Position numbers and translations under genes: made by a program. From an uncultured Lachnospiraceae bacterium (lineage in GTDB: Bacteria > Bacillota_A > Clostridia > Lachnospirales > Lachnospiraceae): a DNA stretch of 6,339 nt. The stretch covers positions 1-6,339 of the forward strand of contig CAJUMT010000137.1 in NCBI GenBank assembly GCA_910587495.1, given 5' to 3'. A model generated the notes under the pieces. That model was not told the origin of the DNA, made no database searches, and was given only the letters and a program-made list of their open reading frames with translations. This document shows, one piece after another, positions 1 through 5,645 of the stretch. Each line of letters begins with the position of its first letter. Position 1 is the stretch's first letter.

Positions 1-722
1 AATGCCATCAGTTTATATTTTGTAATATTGATTCCAATCGATTCTGCCGCAATCCTGTTGTCACGAATTGATTTGATCGCACGTCCGTCTCTGGAATTGA
101 TCAGATTCAACACAATAAACAGTGTGAAGAAAATCAAAAGAACGCCCGCAGTAAAAGAAGCATCCTTCGGCGTACCTGTAATACCCTGAGGTCCATTGAT
201 AATTACAAAACCATCCGCTTCCAAACCGAGAGAAAGTTTATCTTTCACGGAAACATGGATGCCGCTGTCGTCCACACCCACATAGAACACATTCACCACA
301 TTCTTTATGATCTCGCCGAAAGCCAGCGTCACGATAGCCAGATAATCTCCCCGAAGCCGCAGTACCGGAATACCGATCAAAAGTCCAAAGACAGCTGCAG
401 CAACCGCTCCTACCAACAGAGCCAGCAGAAGTCTTACGCCGCCTATGGGAATCGTATCTTTCATATAGTTGGAGAAAAACGCGCCTGCAAAGGCCCCCAC
501 GCACATAAAGCCCGCATGTCCCAGACTTAATTCCCCGGAGATGCCGACTACCAGATTCAGCGATATGGCCAGAACCACATACACGCACAGCGGCACCAAA
601 AGTCCCTGGAGCAAACTGGAAATCATCCCGCCTTTTAAAAGGATCTCTACCAGAACGTAGGCGATAGCCACGATACCATATGTGATCAAATTATCTTTTG
701 TCGTCTTACTCATCTTTTTCAT
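1..722 (-). CDS. livM: Branched-chain amino-acid ABC transporter permease, LivM type (partial, 3' end missing)
   Basis: This is a membrane subunit of a hydrophobic amino-acid (HAAT family) importer, forming the translocation channel together with the LivH-type protein encoded just upstream. The gene runs off the left edge; 240 codons are visible. I see family hallmarks in order: a short basic N-terminus (MKKMSK), membrane segments from about residue 12, GELSLGHAGFM at 63-73, RLRGDYLAIVTLAFGEI at 122-138, GPQGITG at 177-183, and a cytoplasmic loop at 210-232 (RDGRAIKSIRDNRIAAESIG) that fits the EAA-like site contacting the ATPase. LivM proteins are usually about 300-350 residues, so roughly the last quarter is missing. 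I chose the ATG at 722 because an AGGTGAGG ribosome site precedes it at good spacing; an in-frame ATG at 713 lies too far from that site. Only 9 bases separate it from the livH stop, so it is co-transcribed. The exact substrate cannot be read from the sequence. Confidence 0.95.
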   Translation of the reverse strand, partial: MKKMSKTTKDNLITYGIVAIAYVLVEILLKGGMISSLLQGLLVPLCVYVVLAISLNLVVGISGELSLGHAGFMCVGAFAGAFFSNYMKDTIPIGGVRLLLALLVGAVAAAVFGLLIGIPVLRLRGDYLAIVTLAFGEIIKNVVNVFYVGVDDSGIHVSVKDKLSLGLEADGFVIINGPQGITGTPKDASFTAGVLLIFFTLFIVLNLINSRDGRAIKSIRDNRIAAESIGINITKYKLMA

Positions 723-725
723 TTG

Positions 726-733
726 CCTCACCT
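726..733 (-). promoter_or_regulatory. Ribosome binding site of livM overlapping the livH stop codon
   Basis: AGGTGAGG on the minus strand shares two bases with the TAG stop of livH. Its AGGTG core ends 6 bases before the ATG at 722, which supports that start over the ATG at 713. The overlap suggests that ribosomes finishing livH help start livM (translational coupling, inferred). Confidence 0.7.
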
Positions 734-1616
734 ACACTTTCTCCTGAATCGGTTTGCCTAAAAGTCCTGTGGGCTTCACAAGCAGTACGACAATCAGAAC
801 CGCGAACACGATCGCGTCCGCAAGCTGAGAGGAAATATAAGCTCTGCCCAGGATCTCAATGACACCTAATAAAATACCTCCGACAAACGCGCCCGGAATA
901 GAACCGATCCCCCCGAATACTGCCGCCACGAAAGCCTTGATACCCGGCATAGCGCCCGTATAAGGAGTCAACGACGGATAGGAAGACAAAAGAAGGATAC
1001 CAGCCACAGCCGCCAGCCCTGAACCGATGGCAAAGGTCAAAGCGATGGTTCCGTTGACATTGATTCCCATCAGCTGTGCAGCACCTTTATCCTCCGACAC
1101 TGCTTGCATGGCCTGTCCGGCCTTTGTTCTGTTAATAAATAATGTAAGCACCACCATAATAATAATACAGGTTACAATGGTTACAATAGCCTCATCTGAG
1201 ATAACTAATGCGCCACCTGCCAGCTGAAGATCCCCTATAGAGATCACGGACTGAAAACTTTTCGGGTTAGAGCTGAAGATCAAAAGGACTACATTCTGCA
1301 GAAAATAGCTGACGCCAATGGCTGTAATCAGCACTGCCAAAGGAGAAGCGGCCCCAAGAAGCGGGCGGTATGCAATAGACTCAATGGCGATTCCCAGCAC
1401 TGTACATACCACGATCGCCACAAAAATTGCCACAAAAGGATTCGCACCCAGGCTCATCATCATTGTAAGAGCCGCGTATCCGCCCACCATAATGACGTCT
1501 CCATGGGCAAAATTCAGCATCTTGGCAATACCGTAGACCATCGTATAGCCCAACGCAATTATGGCATATACACTACCGAGACTGACACCGTTGATCAAAT
1601 AAGATAAAAAACTCAT
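732..1616 (-). CDS. livH: Branched-chain amino-acid ABC transporter permease, LivH type
   Basis: A 294-residue integral membrane permease, the usual length for LivH, which partners LivM in the HAAT importer for leucine, isoleucine, valine or related substrates. Visible hallmarks are the N-terminal segment NGVSLGSVYAIIALGYTMVYG (9-29), the signature MLNFAHGDVIMVGGY (33-47), and AYRPLLGAASPLAVLITAIG (82-101). A cytoplasmic loop at 161-187 (INRTKAGQAMQAVSEDKGAA onward) matches the EAA-like ATPase-coupling region. It is followed by a Gly-rich FGGIGSIPGAFVGGILLG stretch (234-251) and the typical ending KPTGLLGKP. There are about eight hydrophobic segments. The start at 1616 is supported by GAGGTG four bases upstream. 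The gene follows the binding-protein gene after a 71-base gap containing a hairpin, and precedes livM by 9 bases. No frameshift or missing region is seen. Confidence 0.96.
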   Translation of the reverse strand: MSFLSYLINGVSLGSVYAIIALGYTMVYGIAKMLNFAHGDVIMVGGYAALTMMMSLGANPFVAIFVAIVVCTVLGIAIESIAYRPLLGAASPLAVLITAIGVSYFLQNVVLLIFSSNPKSFQSVISIGDLQLAGGALVISDEAIVTIVTCIIIMVVLTLFINRTKAGQAMQAVSEDKGAAQLMGINVNGTIALTFAIGSGLAAVAGILLLSSYPSLTPYTGAMPGIKAFVAAVFGGIGSIPGAFVGGILLGVIEILGRAYISSQLADAIVFAVLIVVLLVKPTGLLGKPIQEKV

Positions 1617-1620
1617 AACA

Positions 1621-1626
1621 CACCTC
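1621..1626 (-). promoter_or_regulatory. Ribosome binding site of livH
   Basis: GAGGTG on the minus strand, 4 bases before the ATG at 1616. It lies about 17 bases downstream of the attenuator hairpin, so it is left free when the hairpin forms. Confidence 0.65.
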
Positions 1627-1636
1627 GCTCTATTTC

Positions 1637-1667
1637 AAAACAGGGGGGTTGCCCTTTGCAACCCCCC
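1637..1667 (-). terminator. Intergenic hairpin, probable partial terminator between the binding-protein gene and livH
   Basis: A perfect 10-bp inverted repeat (arms 1643-1652 and 1658-1667, GGGGGGTTGC with GCAACCCCCC) encloses a 5-base loop. In the transcribed direction it is followed by TG and then only four Ts (1637-1640). The stem is strong but the U tract is short, so I infer a leaky terminator or mRNA-stabilising hairpin and not a full stop. It begins 20 bases after the stop codon of the binding-protein gene. Such hairpins commonly raise binding-protein levels above those of the membrane subunits. Confidence 0.75.
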
Positions 1668-1687
1668 ATTGGGTTCCGTAAATGATA

Positions 1688-2944
1688 TTACATACCTACA
1701 TAGACACCATTTTCAATCACTACAGCTTTCGGACTCTTGGATGGCTCGCCGTCTGCGGACCAAGTCATACCTGAACCGGTCAATCCGTCTACCGTGATCT
1801 CTGTCATTACCGGCTTTAACGCCTCACAAATATCAGAAGCGGACATATCCGGCGTACATCCTGCTTTTTCAAGAGCCGCCTTTATAATATAAACGCCGTC
1901 GTAAGCGTCAGCAGCAAACTGGTTTGGTGTATCATTGTATAATTCATTGTATTTAGCTACAAAGTTCTTTGTAAGATCATCCTCTGCATCAGCGGAGAAC
2001 GGAGTCAGAAGCATAACGCCCTCTGCAAGAGAAGTGTCAAATCCTTCCACACCGCTTAAAATTCCGTCCATGCCGTCCACGCCAAACCACTTCGGAGCAA
2101 AGTTCATGCCTGCTGCCTGCGTGAATACAAGAGATGCTTCATTGTAATAGAACGGCAGGAATACCAGGTCTGCCCCGGAATCCTTCGCCTGCTGAAGCTG
2201 TACGGAAAAGTCGGTCTTGCTGTCTGCGGTAAAAGCTGCCGTAGCAACAATCTCAAAAGGCTGATTAGCCGCTTCTGTCACAAAGGTATCATAGATACCG
2301 GAAGAATATACATCAGAGCTGTCGTAAATAACTGCAACTTTCTGTGCCAGCCCGTTCTCACCGATATACTGTGCGGACGCCGTCCCCTGATCCGGGTCAG
2401 CGAAACATACACGGAACGCATTTTCGCCGGAGATACAGTCAACGGCTGAACCTGATGGTGTCAAAAGAAACATATTGTCGTTGGAAGCCTCTGCCTCAAC
2501 TGCGATACAAGGAGCGGAGGTAACCGTTCCTAAAAGAAGCTGCATACCCCAGTCTTTCAGTGTATTGTATGCGTTTACAGATTTCTCCGGGTCATGCTCG
2601 TCGTCCTGCGGATTAAATTCAAGCTGATATCCGTTCACGCCGCCTGCTGCGTTGATCTCGTCTACCGCGATCTTAGTCGCATTCATAACTGCTGTACCAT
2701 AAGCGGATGCTGCACCGGTCATCGGGCCGATACCGCCGATCTTAAAAGCTGCTCCGCCTGCCGCTGCCTGATCGCCGCTTTCTGCAGTCTGATCGTCACT
2801 GCCCTCTGTCGCCTGCACATCGTCTGCCGCACCGTCATTTGCTGCATCCGGCGCATCAGTATTTCCGCTTCCGGAGTTTCCGCAAGCAACCACAGAGAAT
2901 GCAAGTGCAGTTGCCATAGCCAGACTAACTAACTTTTTCATCAT
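1688..2944 (-). CDS. Branched-chain amino-acid ABC transporter substrate-binding lipoprotein (LivJ/LivK type)
   Basis: A 418-residue extracytoplasmic receptor of the periplasmic-binding-protein type 1 (Peripla_BP_6, leucine-binding) family that delivers ligand to the LivH/LivM permease. It starts MMKKLVSLAMATALAFSVVAC; the lipobox VVAC places the lipidated cysteine at residue 21, so the mature protein is membrane-anchored. Residues 22-65 form a low-complexity, strongly acidic linker (Gly, Asn, Asp, Ala, Glu; no Lys or Arg). The binding fold then begins at FKIGGIGPMTGAASAYG (67-83), with AVDEINAAGGVNGYQLEF (93-110), LLLGTVTSAPCIAV (136-149), LLTPSGSAVD (160-169), VAVIYDSSDVYSSG (203-216), and QFAADAYDGVYIIKAALEKAG (342-362). 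The length is normal for the family once the linker is counted. The start at 2944 has AGGAGG 5 bases upstream; the second ATG at 2941 would be 8 bases away and gives nearly the same protein. The gene has its own promoter. The ligand (Leu/Ile/Val, another amino acid or an amide) cannot be fixed from sequence. Confidence 0.95.
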   Translation of the reverse strand: MMKKLVSLAMATALAFSVVACGNSGSGNTDAPDAANDGAADDVQATEGSDDQTAESGDQAAAGGAAFKIGGIGPMTGAASAYGTAVMNATKIAVDEINAAGGVNGYQLEFNPQDDEHDPEKSVNAYNTLKDWGMQLLLGTVTSAPCIAVEAEASNDNMFLLTPSGSAVDCISGENAFRVCFADPDQGTASAQYIGENGLAQKVAVIYDSSDVYSSGIYDTFVTEAANQPFEIVATAAFTADSKTDFSVQLQQAKDSGADLVFLPFYYNEASLVFTQAAGMNFAPKWFGVDGMDGILSGVEGFDTSLAEGVMLLTPFSADAEDDLTKNFVAKYNELYNDTPNQFAADAYDGVYIIKAALEKAGCTPDMSASDICEALKPVMTEITVDGLTGSGMTWSADGEPSKSPKAVVIENGVYVGM

Positions 2945-2949
2945 AATTT

Positions 2950-2955
2950 CCTCCT
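2950..2955 (-). promoter_or_regulatory. Ribosome binding site of the binding-protein gene
   Basis: A consensus AGGAGG lies 5 bases before the ATG at 2944 and 8 before the ATG at 2941. It is the strongest Shine-Dalgarno site in the window, as expected for an abundant binding protein. Confidence 0.8.
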
Positions 2956-2974
2956 CTTTAAATATATTGATAAA

Positions 2975-3003
2975 ATATCCGATACGTTTATAGTATCGGA
3001 TAT
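2975..3003. promoter_or_regulatory. Perfect 11-bp inverted repeat over the predicted liv transcription start (operator or hairpin)
   Basis: The arms ATATCCGATAC (2975-2985) and GTATCGGATAT (2993-3003) are exact reverse complements around a 7-base spacer (2986-2992); arm centres are 18 bp apart. The repeat lies directly downstream of the -10 box and includes the predicted transcription start near 2996-2998. That position suits a repressor operator blocking RNA polymerase. Alternatively, RNA reading through from the upstream hydrolase gene would carry the whole stem followed by TTTATC and might terminate there. Transcripts starting at the local promoter would contain only part of the 5' arm. 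The repeat is seen; the roles are inferred. Confidence 0.6.
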
Positions 3004-3004
3004 C

Positions 3005-3033
3005 ATGATAAACATTGATTTTCTATTTGTCAA
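3005..3033 (-). promoter_or_regulatory. Sigma-A type promoter of the liv operon
   Basis: On the minus strand the -35 box TTGACA (3028-3033) matches consensus exactly. It is separated by exactly 17 bases (3011-3027) from a -10 box TATCAT (3005-3010), which matches five of six positions. Transcription is predicted to start near 2996-2998, giving a leader of about 52-54 bases before the start codon at 2944. The -10 box lies inside a 10-bp palindrome, TATCATGATA (3001-3010). Confidence 0.8.
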
Positions 3034-3044
3034 TTCATTTTTGG

Positions 3045-3059
3045 AGTTTTCATAAATTT
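3045..3059. promoter_or_regulatory. Possible CodY-like operator upstream of the liv promoter
   Basis: AGTTTTCATAAATTT matches 12 of 15 positions of the CodY consensus AATTTTCWGAAAATT. A poorer overlapping match (11 of 15) follows at 3054-3068. CodY is a known repressor of branched-chain amino-acid transport genes in low-GC Gram-positives, so the location makes sense. However, the region is very AT-rich and such matches arise by chance. Confidence 0.25.
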
Positions 3060-3078
3060 TATAGAATTTTGGCTGTGT

Positions 3079-4299
3079 TTACCAGTATCTGCGGATACAT
3101 CTAACGCTTCTGTAATACATATTGCTGACCTTAATACCGCTTCTTTCGGTACTGGCATGAACGATCTGGCCATTTCCTATGTAAATGCCCACATGGCCGT
3201 AATAGCATACCACATCCCCCGGCTGCTTATCTCCGTCGCTGACAGCCCTTCCGCCTCCTGCCAGAGAACCAGACTGCCTGGGAACCGAGACACCGAAATG
3301 TCCATGAACCAGATTCACAAAACCGGAGCAATCCGTACCGTTTGTCAGGCTGTTCCCTCCGGACTTATACGGATAACCTACAAACTGCAGTCCATAAGAA
3401 GCGATAGAACCGCCCAGCCCGCTGCCTCCGGATGATACAGGGGCGCTGCCTCCAGAACTGCCGCCGGAGCTTCCTTTCCCGCCCCCGTTTCCGCTGTCCG
3501 TACCACCGCTGCCGCTGCTGGATGCAGCGCTCTTATTTTTAGCCGCTGCCGCCTTGGCCGCAGCAGCTTTTGCCGCAGCTTCTTTTTGCAATTTCTTAAT
3601 CTGCGCATTTTGCTCTTTGATCTTCTGCTGGTATTCACTGGCCTTCGCCCTGGCCGCGCCTAACTGGCTGTCAAAATCTGCAATTTCTCCCTGCTTTCTT
3701 GTGATCATGGCCTGCAGGTTCGCCTTTTCCTCCTCCAGCTGCGCCTGCATTTCCAGAAGTTCTTCTTTTTCCTCCTCCAACTGGCGCTGGAGTTCGATGA
3801 CAGCCTGCTTAGCCGCTTTATATTCATCCAGCAGGCGATTATCGTACTCCTGGATCTCCTCTGCATAATCTACTTTATTGACCAGATCGACGATGCTCTC
3901 CGACGTGAGCAAAAGCTCCATATAGCTTGTACTGCCAGACTCGTACAAATACTGGATGCGAAGCTTCATGGCCTCATACTGTCTCTCTTCTGTGGCTTTT
4001 GCCTCCTCATAGGCCGCCTGTGCCTCTTCTATCTGCACTTCTTTGTCTGCCAGATCACTTTCAAGCACTTCGATATTCAGAAGCGTATCAGTCAGTTCAT
4101 CGTTTAAACCGCTTACCTCATTGTTCAGAGCACTCCTTTGATTCTCCAGGCTGCTGATCTGAGATTGTATATTCTTTAATTCTTTCTCATTCTGCGCTTT
4201 CTGGCTCTGAATATTACTGATGGTCGCCGTAGCCGTCCCCACGCTGCCAAACCATACGGCAGCCGCCAGAAGCACGCATGTTGTTCTTTTCCACCTCAT
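3079..4299 (-). CDS. Secreted coiled-coil NlpC/P60 peptidoglycan hydrolase (CwlO/PcsB-like architecture)
   Basis: A 406-residue cell-wall hydrolase predicted to cut peptide stems of peptidoglycan outside the membrane. A signal peptide (about 1-25, MRWKRTTCVLLAAAVWFGSV then TATA) leads into a long coiled coil (about 28-245). Within it, LYESGSTSYMELLLTSESIV (about 118-137) resembles the turn region of CwlO, PcsB and EnvC-type coiled coils. A linker follows: AAAAK-type repeats (about 240-255), then Gly/Ser-rich sequence to about 298. The C-terminal NlpC/P60 domain (about 300-406) has the catalytic cysteine in TDCSGFV (Cys324), histidine in GHVGIYIG (His369) and a third polar residue in IVHAS (His381), so it looks active. 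I chose the ATG at 4299 because GGAGG lies 8 bases upstream. The in-frame ATG at 4317 lies upstream of that site, and the one at 4305 is only 2 bases from it. The gene follows the MacB-type permease by 53 bases and may be co-transcribed. No strong GC-rich terminator follows it directly. Confidence 0.93.
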   Translation of the reverse strand: MRWKRTTCVLLAAAVWFGSVGTATATISNIQSQKAQNEKELKNIQSQISSLENQRSALNNEVSGLNDELTDTLLNIEVLESDLADKEVQIEEAQAAYEEAKATEERQYEAMKLRIQYLYESGSTSYMELLLTSESIVDLVNKVDYAEEIQEYDNRLLDEYKAAKQAVIELQRQLEEEKEELLEMQAQLEEEKANLQAMITRKQGEIADFDSQLGAARAKASEYQQKIKEQNAQIKKLQKEAAAKAAAAKAAAAKNKSAASSSGSGGTDSGNGGGKGSSGGSSGGSAPVSSGGSGLGGSIASYGLQFVGYPYKSGGNSLTNGTDCSGFVNLVHGHFGVSVPRQSGSLAGGGRAVSDGDKQPGDVVCYYGHVGIYIGNGQIVHASTERSGIKVSNMYYRSVRCIRRYW

Positions 4300-4307
4300 G
4301 TACATAA

Positions 4308-4312
4308 CCTCC
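4308..4312 (-). promoter_or_regulatory. Ribosome binding site deciding the hydrolase start
   Basis: GGAGG on the minus strand sits 8 bases before the ATG at 4299, only 2 before the ATG at 4305, and downstream of the ATG at 4317. It therefore points to 4299 as the true start, which also leaves a standard signal peptide (MRWKR followed by a hydrophobic core). Confidence 0.75.
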
Positions 4313-4352
4313 GACATTCAGCATACCATAAAACTTCTTTATTTTCAACCGC

Positions 4353-5645
4353 TTATTCGTACCTGAGCGCCTCTATGGGATTTAGTTTCGCCGCCTTATT
4401 GGCCGGGTAGTATCCAAAGAAAACTCCGATAAATACCGAAAAACTTACCGATACGGCAATGCCTTTAACCGAAGGGCTGACCGCGTACCCCATCAGATCC
4501 GTCGCCACGACCGCTATACTGATGCCAAGAAGAATTCCCAAAGCGCCCCCGATCAGACACAGGACAATAGCCTCCATGATAAACTGAAGCCGAATGGAAC
4601 CGTTCGTCGCTCCCAAAGCCTTCCGTGTTCCAATTTCCCTTGTACGCTCTGTAATAGAGACCAGCATAATATTCATCACGCCGATCCCGCCGACTAAAAG
4701 GGAAATACCTGCAATAGCCGCGATGGCCAATGATACGGTGGAAAGCATCTCGGTCATGCTTTCTACCACAGATTCCATACTCATGGCACTGATTTCAAAA
4801 CTGTCGTTCTCGCTGTAATAACGGTTGTTCATATATGTTTCCACTGTCGTGCAGAAATCCGTGGCGCTGACCTCAGGTGCGGTCAGAATGGTAAACTGGC
4901 TGTACCCGGAAGTATTATGATTTTGGTTCTTTGCCGCCTGCAGCGGCAGATACAGGGAAGTTTCCGTATCTTCCTCGGAAGCAGTGGAAAACCCAACCGC
5001 CGACTGTTCATATTCATAAACCCCTACAATTGTATAGGTGTAATACCTGTTTTCAAACAACACATCCACTGTCTGCCCCACAGCGCCCATATTGTCCCCG
5101 TCAAACATATTCTTCACAAGCAGGTCTGATACCAGAGCCACCTTGCGGGCCTCCTGCTGATCCCGCTCTGACAGCTCTCTGCCCGCAAGGAGGGTAAGGT
5201 TAGTATCTTCCAGATTCTCTTTATTGACCCCGACCGCATTCACATAAGCATAGGAAGCGCCTTTCTGAGCAGTACCGGACCCTATATTCTCTGTAAGCGC
5301 ATAACCGCTGACCGCGTCCGGATACCTCGTTTTTAAACCTTCCAGCATCTCTTCTGTCACATAGTCTTCCTCATCCATCTGGTTCATTCTCGGACCGAAG
5401 GAAAAAGTCATGCCACTTCCGGTGGTGGTCGTGGATGTGCTTTTCTGCTGAAGCCCTACCGTAATATTGTTGGCGCCCATGGCGGACATGGAATCTGTGA
5501 CAGAGCTGCTGATGGAATCCCCCAAGGTCATAATGGCAATGACCGAAGCGATCCCGATGATAATTCCCAGCATAGTCAGAAGCGAACGCATCTTATTCGC
5601 CCGCAGGCCGCTTAATGCCAAAAGAATATTTTCCAGTATCAGCAT
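4353..5645 (-). CDS. MacB-type ABC transporter permease (MacB_PCD and FtsX domains)
   Basis: A 430-residue membrane subunit of a MacB/LolCDE-type (type VII) ABC transporter, a class that uses ATP-driven conformational change to move extracytoplasmic substrates or partners. The N-terminus (ENILLALSGLRANKMRSLLT) leads into the first membrane helix (about 22-41, MLGIIIGIASVIAIMTLGD). A large extracytoplasmic MacB_PCD-type domain spans about 42-300 and includes a Ser/Thr-rich loop at 69-77. Three C-terminal helices lie at about 304-328, 355-380 and 394-412. ERTREIGTRKALGAT (333-347) is the conserved cytoplasmic coupling segment, and the ending PANKAAKLNPIEALRYE is characteristic of MacB permeases. 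In proteobacterial MacB the ATPase is fused; here it is a separate gene overlapping by 7 bases. AGGAGAGG lies 6 bases before the start. Likely roles are export of a peptide, drug or lipid, or control of an envelope enzyme; the substrate is unknown. A MacA/HlyD-like adaptor gene would be expected beyond the right edge. Confidence 0.94.
   Translation of the reverse strand: MLILENILLALSGLRANKMRSLLTMLGIIIGIASVIAIMTLGDSISSSVTDSMSAMGANNITVGLQQKSTSTTTTGSGMTFSFGPRMNQMDEEDYVTEEMLEGLKTRYPDAVSGYALTENIGSGTAQKGASYAYVNAVGVNKENLEDTNLTLLAGRELSERDQQEARKVALVSDLLVKNMFDGDNMGAVGQTVDVLFENRYYTYTIVGVYEYEQSAVGFSTASEEDTETSLYLPLQAAKNQNHNTSGYSQFTILTAPEVSATDFCTTVETYMNNRYYSENDSFEISAMSMESVVESMTEMLSTVSLAIAAIAGISLLVGGIGVMNIMLVSITERTREIGTRKALGATNGSIRLQFIMEAIVLCLIGGALGILLGISIAVVATDLMGYAVSPSVKGIAVSVSFSVFIGVFFGYYPANKAAKLNPIEALRYE

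Noticed and set aside
238..588. A 116-codon minus-strand open frame.
   Set aside because: It lies wholly inside livM in another frame. Its Arg/Cys/Gly-rich product has no domain character, while the livM frame is clearly recognisable.
1658..1678. Alternative pairing of AACCC just upstream of the attenuator stem with part of its G-rich arm, as a possible antiterminator.
   Set aside because: Only five contiguous pairs are possible, against ten in the main hairpin, and no leader peptide or ligand-binding structure is present, so chance similarity is likelier.
2594..2932. A 112-codon plus-strand open frame rich in Cys.
   Set aside because: It is antisense to the binding-protein gene; its composition mirrors Ala/Gly/Asp codons, and no ribosome site or family resemblance is seen.
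3054..3071. AT-rich near-palindrome (AAATTTTATAGAATTTT) after the hydrolase gene as a terminator.
   Set aside because: It has no GC pairs in the stem and only weak five-to-six-base pairing, so it would not form a stable terminator.
3554..3868. A 104-codon plus-strand open frame, rich in Ser, Ala, Cys and Phe.
   Set aside because: It is antisense to the coiled-coil coding region. Its hydrophobic look is the complement of Glu/Lys/Gln codons, so it is a shadow.
4320..4348. Possible separate promoter for the hydrolase gene: TTGAAA (4343-4348), 17 bp, TATGCT (4320-4325), minus strand.
   Set aside because: The -10 box matches only four of six positions, and transcription would start about at the GGAGG ribosome site, leaving almost no leader. 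It was not strong enough to list as a feature.
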